Assembly (NCBI GenBank): GCA_934169925.1
Contig: CAKPOO010000003.1
Span: 62,001-126,000 of the forward strand
Direction: 5' to 3'
DNA length: 64,000 nt
DNA from: an uncultured Clostridia bacterium
Lineage (GTDB): Bacteria; Bacillota; Clostridia; TANB77; CAG-465
Below, piece by piece: positions 16,728-25,370 of this stretch. The notes beneath the pieces were generated by a model. The model was not told the origin of the DNA and did no database searches. It saw only the letters and a program-made list of their open reading frames with translations. A program made the translations under genes and the position numbers. Numbering within the stretch: the first letter of the stretch is position 1; each line of letters begins with the position of its first letter.

Positions 16728-17915
16728 GTGAAGTATATGGTGAAAAATTTTTATGATTTAAATTTAAAAAAATGTTTTATTATTCTTTTTATAATTTTTA
16801 CTTTTTTTATAAAAGATAATATATATGCAACAGAAAAAAGTGCTATAGAAAATACAGAAGAAACTGTTAATTTAAAAGAATATATATCTGTTTTAGAAGA
16901 TTATTTAGATAAAAATGGAAGTAACAATATAGATGTAGATTTAAATGATATATATAACAATTTAAAGGAAACTAAAAATATTGATTATAATAGTGTTTTA
17001 AAAACAGTACTTGGAGTTTTATTTAAAAGTTTAAGAAATGTTTTAACAGGATCAATTACTATATTTTTTATAATGTTACTTTTATCTGTACTTTCAAGTT
17101 TAAAATTAGATGAAGATAGTAGTGTTACAAAAATATCTAATTTAGTTTGTTATATTTTAATAATTACAATAATGATGAAAAACTTTTTAGAAGTTATTAC
17201 AAGTATAAAAGAAACGGTAAATATTGTTGCAACTTTAATGCAAGTAACAAGTCCATTTTTACTTGGAATAATAATTGCTACAGGTGCAGTTACAACAACA
17301 GGGATTATAGAACCGTTACTTTTATTTGTAGCAAGTAGTATAGGTTTTGTAGTTACATATATAATTATACCTTTTCTTAATATTTCATTTGCTTTTAAAA
17401 TAATAACTTTGATTTCAGAAAATATAAAATTAGATGAACTTTCTAATTTTTTTAGTAGTAGTTCGAAATGGTTGATTGTTGTGCTACTTACCCTGTTTTT
17501 AGGTGTTCTTACAATAGTTGGAAATTTATCAACCTCAATAGATGCAGTTTTTATAAAAACTACACAAGCAGCTGTTTCTAATTTTGTGCCAGTTGTTGGA
17601 AAATTCTTTTCTGATAGTTTTGAAAGTGTAGTTGCATCATCAAAATTAATTTTAAATGTTAGTGGAATTTTAGGTATCATAGTAGTTTTTTTTATAACAA
17701 TAACACCTATTTTAAAAGTTTTATCAATAATTATAGTTTACAGCTTACTTGCAGGTAGTTTTGAAATTCTATCAGTTCAAAAAAAGATTATAGATTTTAT
17801 AAAATATATAACAAATTTATATAAAACAATACTAGGAATATTAATAGGTGTAGATGTTTTGTTTATTATATCAATAGGAGTAGTTATTAATTTAACAAAA
17901 GTTCTTGGAAGTTAA
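16728..17915 (+). CDS. spoIIIAE: Stage III sporulation protein AE
   Basis: This 395-residue polytopic membrane protein begins with a signal-like helix (CFIILFIIFTFFIKDNIYA) followed by an extracytoplasmic helical segment and then about six to eight membrane helices. SpoIIIAE is the largest membrane subunit of the SpoIIIA complex. The family feature of a long Ser/Val/Leu-rich helical core including SIDAVFIKTTQAAVSNFVP is present. The start is GTG 16728, one base after the stop of spoIIIAD; ATG 16737 is an alternative. It is about the usual 400 residues long. Confidence 0.93.
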   Translation: MKYMVKNFYDLNLKKCFIILFIIFTFFIKDNIYATEKSAIENTEETVNLKEYISVLEDYLDKNGSNNIDVDLNDIYNNLKETKNIDYNSVLKTVLGVLFKSLRNVLTGSITIFFIMLLLSVLSSLKLDEDSSVTKISNLVCYILIITIMMKNFLEVITSIKETVNIVATLMQVTSPFLLGIIIATGAVTTTGIIEPLLLFVASSIGFVVTYIIIPFLNISFAFKIITLISENIKLDELSNFFSSSSKWLIVVLLTLFLGVLTIVGNLSTSIDAVFIKTTQAAVSNFVPVVGKFFSDSFESVVASSKLILNVSGILGIIVVFFITITPILKVLSIIIVYSLLAGSFEILSVQKKIIDFIKYITNLYKTILGILIGVDVLFIISIGVVINLTKVLGS

Positions 17916-17932
17916 AAAAGAGTGGAGATAGT

Positions 17933-18460
17933 ATGGAAATTTTTAAAAATTGGGTAAATACAATTGTTGGAATGAGTATTTTGTTAATTATAATTGAACT
18001 TATTCTTCCAAAAACAACTTTAAAAAAATATGTTAATACTTTAGTTGGTATGTTTTTTATTTTAGTTATATTAAATCCTGTTATATCGTTTATAAAAAAT
18101 GATGGTATTGAAGAAACGGTATTAGATGTTGTTTCTAATTTTGATGAATATTATAAGAGTGAAAATGATAGCAGCTTTAATAAGAATGAAAATGAAAATG
18201 TACAAAATAGTTTAATAAAATTAAATATGAAAGATAGTATTAAAGAGGATATTAAAAAAAGTTTTAAAGATGAAGCCACATATATAAATGATATAAAAGT
18301 AAATATTGATGATGATTTTAATATAAAAAATATAGAAGTAGATTTAAAATCAAGTACAAAAGATGAAGATATGATAAATATAAATAAATATGTAAAAGAA
18401 ATAATAGATAAATATGAAATTAATTCTTCAAACGTTGTACTAAATAAGGAGGGAGTATAA
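17933..18460 (+). CDS. spoIIIAF: Stage III sporulation protein AF
   Basis: This 175-residue protein has two N-terminal membrane helices (WVNTIVGMSILLIIIELILP and YVNTLVGMFFILVILNPVIS, a family hallmark) and a soluble ring-building-motif domain. SpoIIIAF forms part of the SpoIIIA-SpoIIQ assembly. The ribosome site GTGGAG is 7 bases before the ATG. Its stop overlaps the start of spoIIIAG (TAATG), which couples translation. Confidence 0.92.
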   Translation: MEIFKNWVNTIVGMSILLIIIELILPKTTLKKYVNTLVGMFFILVILNPVISFIKNDGIEETVLDVVSNFDEYYKSENDSSFNKNENENVQNSLIKLNMKDSIKEDIKKSFKDEATYINDIKVNIDDDFNIKNIEVDLKSSTKDEDMININKYVKEIIDKYEINSSNVVLNKEGV

Positions 18461-19023
18461 TGAATTATTTAGAAACTATAAAAAATATTGCAAAAGATAA
18501 GAAAAAAAGAAAATCTAATCTTATTTTTTTACTTATTTTAATGGTTGTTTTGCTTATAAGTTTTAATTACATTTTTAATGATAATAAGACTAATCTTTTA
18601 GGTAGTAATAATAATAACAAAGAAAGTAGCCAAAATAAAGGGGAAAGTATAAATGAAACAAACACTGATACTTCAAATAATGATTTAGAAGTAAAATTAG
18701 AAAGTATATTATCTAAAATTTCAGGAGTTAGTGATGTTTCTGTAGTTCTTAGCTATTCTAAAGAAAAATCTTCAAATGTTGTATACAATACAAAAGAAAC
18801 TAAAAATGAAAATAATACATCTAGTGAAAAAGAAGTTGCATATAATGAAAATGGAAGTAATAAAACAGCAATTATAGAATCTGTTGAACTTCCAAAAGTA
18901 GAAGGTGCAATTGTTGTTGCAAAAGGTGCAAATACTACAGAATTAAAATCTAAAATAGCTACTGCAGTTGCAACAATAACCTCTTTGCCGGTATATAAAG
19001 TTCAAGTATTTGAAAAGGAGTAG
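18460..19023 (+). CDS. spoIIIAG: Stage III sporulation protein AG
   Basis: This 187-residue protein has one N-terminal membrane helix (IFLLILMVVLLISFNYIF), a low-complexity Asn/Ser/Lys linker and a C-terminal ring-building-motif domain with VKLESILSKISGVSDVSVVLSY split over about 65-90 and a family-typical ...IVVAKGAN segment. SpoIIIAG forms a large ring in the intermembrane space between mother cell and forespore. The gene starts within the stop of spoIIIAF. A GGAGG site lies within the end of spoIIIAF. Confidence 0.93.
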   Translation: MNYLETIKNIAKDKKKRKSNLIFLLILMVVLLISFNYIFNDNKTNLLGSNNNNKESSQNKGESINETNTDTSNNDLEVKLESILSKISGVSDVSVVLSYSKEKSSNVVYNTKETKNENNTSSEKEVAYNENGSNKTAIIESVELPKVEGAIVVAKGANTTELKSKIATAVATITSLPVYKVQVFEKE

Positions 19024-19027
19024 TATT

Positions 19028-19624
19028 ATGAAATTTTTTAAGAAAAGTTATATAACAATTGGAAGTTTTGCTTTTATGTTAGTTTTAGCTTCATATATAA
19101 ATTATAGATATAATCCAGAAAGAGAGAAAAATTTAGGGCAGACTGTATATGTAAATAATAACCAAGATTTTATAGATGATGAATGTGTAAGTATTTATGG
19201 TGAAAAAAATACAAGTACTGAAAATGTTGAAAGTTTAAAAAACGTAGATGAAGAAGAAAGTAGTGTAACTGATAATATTGCAATTTTTAGGTATGAACGA
19301 GATAATATGTATTCAGAAATGATAGAAAACTACAATAAGGTAATATCTAATCAAAATACAACAAAAGAAAAAGTAAATGAATATCAAGATAAATTAAATG
19401 AAATAATTAGCAAGAAAAATTTGATTAACATGATAGAAAATGTAATAAAAGCTTATGATGTAGAAGATGTTGTAATTATACCTACAAATAACGAAAATAT
19501 AAATGTTATTATAAAATCGCAAGATGAAGTTGATAAATCTTTAATTGCAAAAATTAATCAGATTATAACATATCAACTTGGTGTTAGTGCAGATAAAATA
19601 ACAATTAAAAGTGTTAAAAATTAA
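19028..19624 (+). CDS. spoIIIAH: Stage III sporulation protein AH
   Basis: This protein of about 198 residues has an N-terminal membrane helix (SYITIGSFAFMLVLASYINY) and an extracytoplasmic YscJ/FliF-like ring-building domain near the C-terminus (about 130-195). In B. subtilis SpoIIIAH binds forespore SpoIIQ and anchors the channel. ATG 19028 is preferred because AAAGGAG ends about 8 bases upstream; the in-frame TTG 19010 lies in front of that site. It is the last gene of the operon and is followed by a terminator. Confidence 0.92.
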   Translation: MKFFKKSYITIGSFAFMLVLASYINYRYNPEREKNLGQTVYVNNNQDFIDDECVSIYGEKNTSTENVESLKNVDEEESSVTDNIAIFRYERDNMYSEMIENYNKVISNQNTTKEKVNEYQDKLNEIISKKNLINMIENVIKAYDVEDVVIIPTNNENINVIIKSQDEVDKSLIAKINQIITYQLGVSADKITIKSVKN

Positions 19625-19634
19625 TAGGTGTTAA

Positions 19635-19662
19635 AATAGGACTTAAAAAGTTCTATTTTTTG
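19635..19662 (+). terminator. Terminator of the spoIIIA operon
   Basis: AATAGGACTT (19635-19644) pairs with AAGTTCTATT (19648-19657, one G-U) around a 3-base loop and is followed by T residues. The remainder up to about 19845 is AT-rich, with nothing else recognisable. Confidence 0.85.
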
Positions 19663-19847
19663 TTTTTAGATATTAAATAAGAATTTTAAAATAAAAAAAT
19701 TAATAAAAATAATGTAAATTTATTGTATTTTAGGTTTGTACTTTACAAATAATAAATATTAATAATTATCAGTATTTAAACATTTCCAAGCTAATATTTC
19801 AATTATATTTCAAATAAATAAAAAAAAAATTACATAAAGACAATTCG

Positions 19848-19876
19848 TTGAAAAAAGTAATGCTATATGATAAATT
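19848..19876 (+). promoter_or_regulatory. Promoter for the type IV pilus cluster
   Basis: TTGAAA (19848-19853), a 17-base spacer and TAAATT (19871-19876, preceded by TGA) lie about 80 bases before the PilM-PilN start. Confidence 0.5.
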
Positions 19877-19954
19877 ATAGCTACATGAAGTGTGTTATTT
19901 TTTGTTGAAATTTTTTTAGAAAAATGTCAATATAGTTTAATAAGGAGAAGTAAT

Positions 19955-21565
19955 ATGGCCAGTGTTTTAGGTATATTTGTAAGTAGTAATGTTATAAAAT
20001 ATGCAAAAATTTCAGAAGAAAGTGGTAAAAAACTTAAACTTGAAGATTTTGGCGTAAGATTTGTTAAAGGAACTCAAAAGGAAACAATAAGAAGTATTAT
20101 TGAAGAAACTAATTCTCAAAAGATTCCTATAGCAATCAATCCACAAGGCTCAAAATACATAAACTATGTAATGTTTGATCAGGCACAAGGTAGAAATGTA
20201 ATGGCTGACGTTGCAAAAATGGAATTTGAAGCTTGGTGCGAAAAGAATGCAAAATCTCCAGAAAAATATTCATATATTTATAAGGTTGCAGAAGTAAAAA
20301 ATAATGAGAATAGATATAATGCAGTTTTGAATTTCATAGAAAAATCAAAGCTTGAAGAATGTTCTGATCTAGGGGGATACAAAGCTGATAATATTTTACC
20401 TGCTCAGTTTTCTATTAATAGATTAGTTCCTCAAGATGAGAAAAATTATATGCTTGTAAATTTAGATGAAGCTTTATCTATTTGTGTTATTGTCGAAGGA
20501 AAGCTTTTAGAACTTAAATACTATGATATTGGTATGAAACAGATTTTAGATGACTTTTCTTTAAAACTTGGCTCTTATCAAAAAGCGTATGAAGCTTGCA
20601 AACAATTAAATGTTTATTCTGATGAAAGCACTAATAATAATCATGAACTTGAACAAATTGCAGAACCAGTACTTCAAGAAGTGCTAAGAAATGTTGCAAT
20701 CGTACTTAGTAAAAACAGAAATGAAATTGAAAAAGTATATATTACAGGTAATGGTATAGTATTTACAAATATGGATATTTTATTTAAAGAATATCTAAAT
20801 ATAAAATGTGAAATATTAAAACCAGATTTTATTCAAGATACAAGTGATGTAAGAAATGTAGCTGAAATGCTAGAAACAGTTCAAGCTATGGCTTTAGCAG
20901 TTGAAACTCTTTCGCCTGTTAAAGAAAATTTGACTTTCTCACCAAAAGATGCAAAATCAAAATCAATGTTTGCATCTAGTGCTAAGCCTAAAAAATTACC
21001 AAAGAGAGAAAAAAGTAATGAAGATAGAAAAGAAAAAGAATTAAATCTTCCAAGAAAAATTTATGATGCTTTGGTTTGTTCAAGTATTGTTATGATACTT
21101 GTCGTAATAGCATATAGCATTTTTGGTATAATGTATTCAAATAATATAAATACAATGATTAAGAAAATTGACCAAAAAACAAATGAAATTACAACAGCAA
21201 AATCAGAAATTGATTCTGATATAACTTATATCTTAAATAATACTGCTAAATATAAAGTGGTTAATGATCAAGTAAATGACTACATTAATAACACAACAAT
21301 ATCACAAGTTAGATCAAAAAACATATATAATGTAGCAGCATTTATGCAAAGAATTGTAAAAATAATCCCTAACAATGTACAATTAAAATCAATTAAATCA
21401 GATGAAAATAAACATGTTACAATATCAGCTCAATCTGAAAGTTATTCATCTCTTGGATATTTCTTATCTGAATTGAAATTAAGTGGTACATTAAATAACA
21501 TTGAGGTTAATACAGTTCAAAATGGTACAACAACAGTGGTTGAGATAGGTGGTGATTTACCATAA
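19955..21565 (+). CDS. PilM-PilN fusion, type IV pilus inner-membrane assembly protein
   Basis: This 536-residue protein joins two parts that are usually separate. Residues 1 to about 320 form an actin-like PilM ATPase domain, with an N-terminal LGIFVSSNVIKYAKI phosphate-1-like strand and a later VYITGNGIVF strand. After a Lys-rich linker comes one membrane helix (about 368-394) and then a coiled coil plus small extracytoplasmic domain typical of PilN (RSKNIYNVAAFMQRIVKIIP). PilM binds the cytoplasmic tail of PilN in the pilus alignment complex, so fusion fixes their known contact. ATG 19955 is chosen because TAAGGAG lies 8 bases upstream; the longer in-frame reading from 19892 lacks a site. 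It opens the pilus operon. Confidence 0.85.
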   Translation: MASVLGIFVSSNVIKYAKISEESGKKLKLEDFGVRFVKGTQKETIRSIIEETNSQKIPIAINPQGSKYINYVMFDQAQGRNVMADVAKMEFEAWCEKNAKSPEKYSYIYKVAEVKNNENRYNAVLNFIEKSKLEECSDLGGYKADNILPAQFSINRLVPQDEKNYMLVNLDEALSICVIVEGKLLELKYYDIGMKQILDDFSLKLGSYQKAYEACKQLNVYSDESTNNNHELEQIAEPVLQEVLRNVAIVLSKNRNEIEKVYITGNGIVFTNMDILFKEYLNIKCEILKPDFIQDTSDVRNVAEMLETVQAMALAVETLSPVKENLTFSPKDAKSKSMFASSAKPKKLPKREKSNEDRKEKELNLPRKIYDALVCSSIVMILVVIAYSIFGIMYSNNINTMIKKIDQKTNEITTAKSEIDSDITYILNNTAKYKVVNDQVNDYINNTTISQVRSKNIYNVAAFMQRIVKIIPNNVQLKSIKSDENKHVTISAQSESYSSLGYFLSELKLSGTLNNIEVNTVQNGTTTVVEIGGDLP

Positions 21566-22260
21566 TGGTTGAAAATAAAAAAAGCTTAATTGCTATAATT
21601 GTTTTTGCAGTTTCTTTGATTTTATTAATAGTTGTTTTAAGTGGTGGTTTATCATCACTTGGTATAGTATCTCTAAAAGGAATAGGTGCTAAAAGAAATG
21701 ATTTAGTAACTGCTGAAAACAATTACACATCTAAAAAAGCTTCATATGATAGTTCTTTTGAAAATATTGAAACAGCAGAAAAAAATTATGATGCACAAAA
21801 GAAAAAATATGATTCTATTAGCGATGAAACAGTAAATGTTATAAAAAAATCAGCTAGTAATGAAAAATATAGTATCGAATATATGTGGATTAAACTTGGT
21901 AACTATGCAAAAAAAGATAATTTATCAATAGTAATTGTAGAACCAGGAAATGATTCAAGTGATACTTCTAGTAGTACAACTACTTCTACTACAACAAGTG
22001 ATACAGTAAGTTTAGATAATACTACTACAAAAGAAACTACAGTGGCAACTGCAAAAAGTAGTGAAACTACACAAACTTCTAATGGTGAACCTTTAAAAAT
22101 TAAAGTAGAAGGTAGTTATTTAAATATTGCAGATTTTATATTTGCATTAGAAAGTGATAGTGAACTTAAATTTAGAATAGATAATATTTCAATGGAATAT
22201 GTATCAGGTACTACAATATCTACTACATTTGAAGTTAAAAATGTAACTATCTCTAAATAG
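21565..22260 (+). CDS. PilO-like pilus assembly protein
   Basis: This 231-residue protein has a short cytoplasmic tail, one membrane helix (LIAIIVFAVSLILLIVVLSGG), a coiled-coil segment (about 50-95) and a C-terminal ferredoxin-like domain ending FRIDNISMEYVSG...VKNVTISK. A Thr/Ser-rich linker lies near 135-175. This is the PilO/GspM-like topology, and the position directly after PilN agrees. Its start overlaps the PilN stop (TAATG), indicating translational coupling. PilO would pair with the PilN ectodomain. Confidence 0.75.
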   Translation: MVENKKSLIAIIVFAVSLILLIVVLSGGLSSLGIVSLKGIGAKRNDLVTAENNYTSKKASYDSSFENIETAEKNYDAQKKKYDSISDETVNVIKKSASNEKYSIEYMWIKLGNYAKKDNLSIVIVEPGNDSSDTSSSTTTSTTTSDTVSLDNTTTKETTVATAKSSETTQTSNGEPLKIKVEGSYLNIADFIFALESDSELKFRIDNISMEYVSGTTISTTFEVKNVTISK

Positions 22261-22272
22261 AAAGGATGAAAA

Positions 22273-22635
22273 ATGGATAAGAAATATATATTAACATTTA
22301 GTATTTCAGTATTAGTATTAAGTTGTGTTGTTCTTTTATGTTTAACATTTTTAACACCTCAACAAACAGTTAATATAAATAGTTCATTAAAAGAGTATAA
22401 CGGAATTAATAAAAATGATTATGCTTATACTCAAACTAAAGATATTAATGTTGATAATTTAGTAACTGAATATACAATTACAAACAATGAAATTTCTAAA
22501 TTTAAAGGAAATTATCAATATGTTCCTGGTAATACAAATCCATTTTCTCCAGCTTCTGAATTATATGATGAAGATGGAAATTTGAAGAATAATACTAATT
22601 CAGGAAGTAGCTCAAGTAGTACAGCTGGAAAATAA
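22273..22635 (+). CDS. Membrane-anchored pilus-locus protein, PilP position
   Basis: This 120-residue protein has an N-terminal membrane helix (YILTFSISVLVLSCVVLLCL), a short ectodomain and a Ser/Gly-rich tail. The motif NTNPFSP near residue 92 recalls the R/N-D/N-PF element of PilP-like proteins, but similarity is too slight to assign it. It follows PilO by 12 bases with AAAGGA before the ATG. A monoderm has no PilQ secretin, so a classical PilP partner is absent. Confidence 0.55.
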   Translation: MDKKYILTFSISVLVLSCVVLLCLTFLTPQQTVNINSSLKEYNGINKNDYAYTQTKDINVDNLVTEYTITNNEISKFKGNYQYVPGNTNPFSPASELYDEDGNLKNNTNSGSSSSSTAGK

Positions 22636-22645
22636 GGAGTAAAAA

Positions 22646-23113
22646 ATGAGTTCTGACAAAAAAATGAAAGTGATAATAGGTATTCTTATTGCTATAATAA
22701 TAGGAATAGTACTATTTATCACATTAACAGCAAAAACAAACAACGCAAAATTTGTAGACGATTTAATAAATACTCAAGCAAAAGTTTCAAAATATATAGG
22801 TCAAATTGAATCTGAAACTTTTAATGCTTATACAGAAGAGGAAATAATATTAGGAAAAACAAATGAAGATAAGATAAAGAATATAAACGAAAAAGAATTA
22901 ATACCTCTTGTAGATGAAGATAATAAAGTTGAAAATGGTACAGTTAAATATTATCCTATAAATGATGAAAATTTAAAAACACAATTTGGAATTGATTTAT
23001 CTGAGTATTCAGAAATAAAATGGTATATATCTACTAATGGATATGTAAAAGTTAAATTAGAATCAAAACCAAAGTGGTGGTCTGCTAATTTTAATAGTTT
23101 AATTATTAATTAG
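22646..23113 (+). CDS. Membrane-anchored pilus-locus protein of unknown family
   Basis: This 155-residue protein has one N-terminal membrane helix (KVIIGILIAIIIGIVLFITL) and an extracytoplasmic domain ending with a Trp-rich stretch KPKWWSANF. I do not recognise the family. AAGGAG precedes the ATG 11 bases after the previous gene, and it lies just before the major pilins, so a role in pilus assembly or at the pilus base is likely by context only. It has no prepilin cleavage site. Confidence 0.55.
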   Translation: MSSDKKMKVIIGILIAIIIGIVLFITLTAKTNNAKFVDDLINTQAKVSKYIGQIESETFNAYTEEEIILGKTNEDKIKNINEKELIPLVDEDNKVENGTVKYYPINDENLKTQFGIDLSEYSEIKWYISTNGYVKVKLESKPKWWSANFNSLIIN

Positions 23114-23172
23114 GTAAAAACATATATAATGTTTTTATATATATTTAGATTTTTTTAAGGGAGGTAAATTAT

Positions 23173-23388
23173 ATGAAAAATTCTAAAAAAGGTATTTCTT
23201 TAATAGTATTAGTTATAACAATCATCGTTATAATTATACTAGCTGCAGCAGTTATATTAACTATGCAAAAATCAAATCCTATTGCTGACGCAAGAACAGC
23301 AGTAGAAAAAGAAGATTACACAGAAGCACAAAATGCTTACAATATGTGGTTATCAAAAGTTATGGTAAAACAACTTGATACTGTAACA
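23173..23388 (+). repeat. Direct repeat, pilin copy 1 5' region
   Basis: This segment matches 23769-23984 at about 97% by eye, with single-base differences mostly at third codon positions. It covers the leader, helix and first part of the head. Recent tandem duplication or gene conversion is indicated. Confidence 0.8.
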
Positions 23389-23742
23389 TTCACTGGTTGG
23401 ATTGGTGATATTTCAGATTTTAATGGTAAGACAAATGGTCATAGTTCATATTTAACTGATGGTAAAATAAATTCTATAACAACTAATGATTCATCATCAA
23501 CTGCAACAACTCCACCAATAGTATCAACAGTAGGATTTGCAACTAGTTCACTTGCTAAATTAAATAGTGAAGTTATAACTAATTATGTTTCAACAGTAGA
23601 TATTTCAAAATTAGGATTACCAGAACAAGTTAAAGCTATTTATGTAAAAGATAACAAAGTTATTGGATTATACAAAAATTCTACAGTTAGTTTCTTAAAT
23701 CCTACTACTGATGTTATAACTGTTGATCAAACAATTGGTTAA
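23173..23742 (+). CDS. Major type IV pilin, copy 1
   Basis: This 189-residue prepilin has a short class III leader MKNSKKG followed by the hydrophobic helix ISLIVLVITIIVIIILAAAV, matching prepilin-peptidase cleavage after Gly7. The usual Glu at position +5 of the mature protein is absent (Val here), as also in copy 2. The rest is a variable globular head. A GGGAGG site 8 bases before the ATG is strong. Its first 72 or so residues are identical to copy 2 at 23769, and the C-terminal third is also alike (LGLPEQVKAIYV, VIGLYKNST). It is probably one of two major subunits. Confidence 0.85.
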   Translation: MKNSKKGISLIVLVITIIVIIILAAAVILTMQKSNPIADARTAVEKEDYTEAQNAYNMWLSKVMVKQLDTVTFTGWIGDISDFNGKTNGHSSYLTDGKINSITTNDSSSTATTPPIVSTVGFATSSLAKLNSEVITNYVSTVDISKLGLPEQVKAIYVKDNKVIGLYKNSTVSFLNPTTDVITVDQTIG

Positions 23743-23768
23743 TTTAAAAATTATATAGGAGGAAAATG

Positions 23769-23984
23769 ATGAAAAATTCTAAAAAAGGTATTTCTTTAAT
23801 AGTACTTGTTATAACAATCATCGTTATAATAATTCTTGCTGCAGCAGTTATATTAACTATGCAAAAATCAAATCCTATTGCTGATGCAAGAACTGCAGTA
23901 GAAAAAGAAGATTACACAGAAGCACAAAATGCTTACAATATGTGGTTATCAAAAGTTATGGTAAAACAACTTGATACTGTAGCT
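23769..23984 (+). repeat. Direct repeat, pilin copy 2 5' region
   Basis: This is the partner of the repeat at 23173-23388. The encoded protein segment is identical up to about residue 72, where copy 1 has TF and copy 2 has AF. Confidence 0.8.
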
Positions 23985-24359
23985 TTCAATGGTTGGATTG
24001 CAGCTGATGGTATTACAATGAGCACATATGCAGATACTGCAAAAGGTGGTGCAACTGGAGCTAATGGCAAAAGATTAAGTGATGGATATATTAAATCTCT
24101 AGATACAACTAAAGATGCAATTGATATAGACAAAACAATTACAGTTGGTTTTGCTACTAGTTCAAATGCTAGATTAAATAGTGATGTTGTAAATAATTTA
24201 GTAAGTAAAGTAACAATTTCTCAATTAGGATTACCAGAACAAGTTAATGCTATTTATGTAGTTAATAATAAAGTTATTGGTTTATATAAAAATTCTACAA
24301 TTAGTTTCTTAGATGTAGGTACTGATACAATAACTGTAGATCAAACAACAACTAAATAA
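23769..24359 (+). CDS. Major type IV pilin, copy 2
   Basis: This 196-residue paralogue of the 23173 pilin has the same MKNSKKG leader and ISLIVLVITIIVIIILAAAV helix. ATG 23769 is chosen because AGGAGG ends 6 bases upstream; ATG 23766 is one codon earlier. The central head region differs from copy 1 (about 75-125 here), while the C-terminal part is conserved, as expected for a surface-exposed variable section on a constant fold. It is followed by an 18-bp hairpin and a 200-base gap before the next gene, so it ends the high-expression pilin unit. Confidence 0.85.
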   Translation: MKNSKKGISLIVLVITIIVIIILAAAVILTMQKSNPIADARTAVEKEDYTEAQNAYNMWLSKVMVKQLDTVAFNGWIAADGITMSTYADTAKGGATGANGKRLSDGYIKSLDTTKDAIDIDKTITVGFATSSNARLNSDVVNNLVSKVTISQLGLPEQVNAIYVVNNKVIGLYKNSTISFLDVGTDTITVDQTTTK

Positions 24360-24428
24360 TTAAACATAGGTGAATTTTATGAAATAACTGTCGTTAGCAA
24401 CATAAAATTTAAAGGATGAGTAATTTTT

Positions 24429-24467
24429 AAAGACATATACATATATTCAATATGTGTATATGTCTTT
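24429..24467 (+). other. Long hairpin after the twin pilins
   Basis: An 18-bp stem (24429-24446 with 24450-24467, one G-U pair) encloses a 3-base loop. No T-run follows on the plus strand, so it may act as an mRNA-stabilising or processing element rather than a strict terminator. Otherwise the 210-base gap is plain AT-rich sequence. Confidence 0.6.
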
Positions 24468-24569
24468 AACCTTATATGTATTTGATATATTATATATTAT
24501 GTATTTGTACATATTTTAGAATACATCTTTTTAAATGTAGTGTAAAATGTGGATAAATAAGGAGGATAT

Positions 24570-25367
24570 ATGATTGTATTCTTAAATGTAATTTTAATTA
24601 TTTGTATGTTTGTAATGGGATCTTTGTTTGGAAGTTTCTTTTCACTTGCAACATATAGATTACCTAGACATCAAGATATAATTGCTACTAGATCGTATTG
24701 TCCAAATTGTAAACATAGATTAAATTTTTTCGATTTAATACCTGTTTTTAGTTTTATATTTTTAGGTGATAAATGTAGGTATTGTAAACAAAAAATTAGT
24801 CCTAGATATTTTTTACTTGAAGTTTCTAATGGTTTACTGTTAGTTATTTTATATCTAATTTTTGGATATACTATTAAACTTGCAATTATTTGGATTATTT
24901 ATTCTTTTATTTTTGTTATTATTGGAGCTAAAATAATGGAAACAAAAATGTCAGATGAAGAGAAAAAGGAAGTGGAAAAGATGAAACTTTCAAAAAAATC
25001 TGGTGTGTTTATATCAGAACTTGTAATAGCTATAGTGTTATTTGCAATTTTAATGATTTCAGTATTTACAATTTCAAGAAATTATACTAAAAATGCAACA
25101 GAAACAATTTTAAAATCTAATGCAAATGTAATTGCAGTAAAAAATCTTGAAATGTGTCTTGCAACGAAATATGATAAACTTGCATCATATACTTTACAAG
25201 AAAAGTTTCAAGATGTTACATATTCAGTAAATGTTAAAGTTGATTCTGTTTCAGATACTGATTTTTCAAAAAAGGATATAGTAAAAAAAGTTGAAGTAGA
25301 GGTAAGTTATATGCAAAATGGAGTAAAAAAGACACAAACTATTTCAACACTAAAAGGTAAGGTGTAA
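24570..25367 (+). CDS. Truncated prepilin-peptidase N-domain fused to a minor prepilin
   Basis: Residues 1 to about 120 match the N-terminal domain of PilD-type prepilin peptidases: a membrane helix with GSFFSLATYRLP, the paired CPNC and CRYC zinc-binding motifs, then two membrane helices. The aspartyl-protease half, with its GxGD motif, is missing. After a charged linker (about 122-140) the frame continues into a class III prepilin: KKSG then VFISELVIAIVLFAILMI, with Glu at +5, followed by a pilin head. ATG 24981 inside the frame, after AAGGAAG, could start the pilin separately. The polypeptide may therefore be a true fusion or two products. No complete prepilin peptidase is seen in the window. 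Confidence 0.75.
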   Translation: MIVFLNVILIICMFVMGSLFGSFFSLATYRLPRHQDIIATRSYCPNCKHRLNFFDLIPVFSFIFLGDKCRYCKQKISPRYFLLEVSNGLLLVILYLIFGYTIKLAIIWIIYSFIFVIIGAKIMETKMSDEEKKEVEKMKLSKKSGVFISELVIAIVLFAILMISVFTISRNYTKNATETILKSNANVIAVKNLEMCLATKYDKLASYTLQEKFQDVTYSVNVKVDSVSDTDFSKKDIVKKVEVEVSYMQNGVKKTQTISTLKGKV

Positions 25368-25370
25368 AAA

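Noticed and set aside
17150..17680. Minus-strand ORF of 176 codons inside spoIIIAE
   Set aside because: It is a shadow of a transmembrane-rich gene, with no start signals.
19739..19845. Possible small gene or riboswitch upstream of the pilus cluster
   Set aside because: Only AT-rich sequence without a stable stem, ribosome site or ORF is seen.
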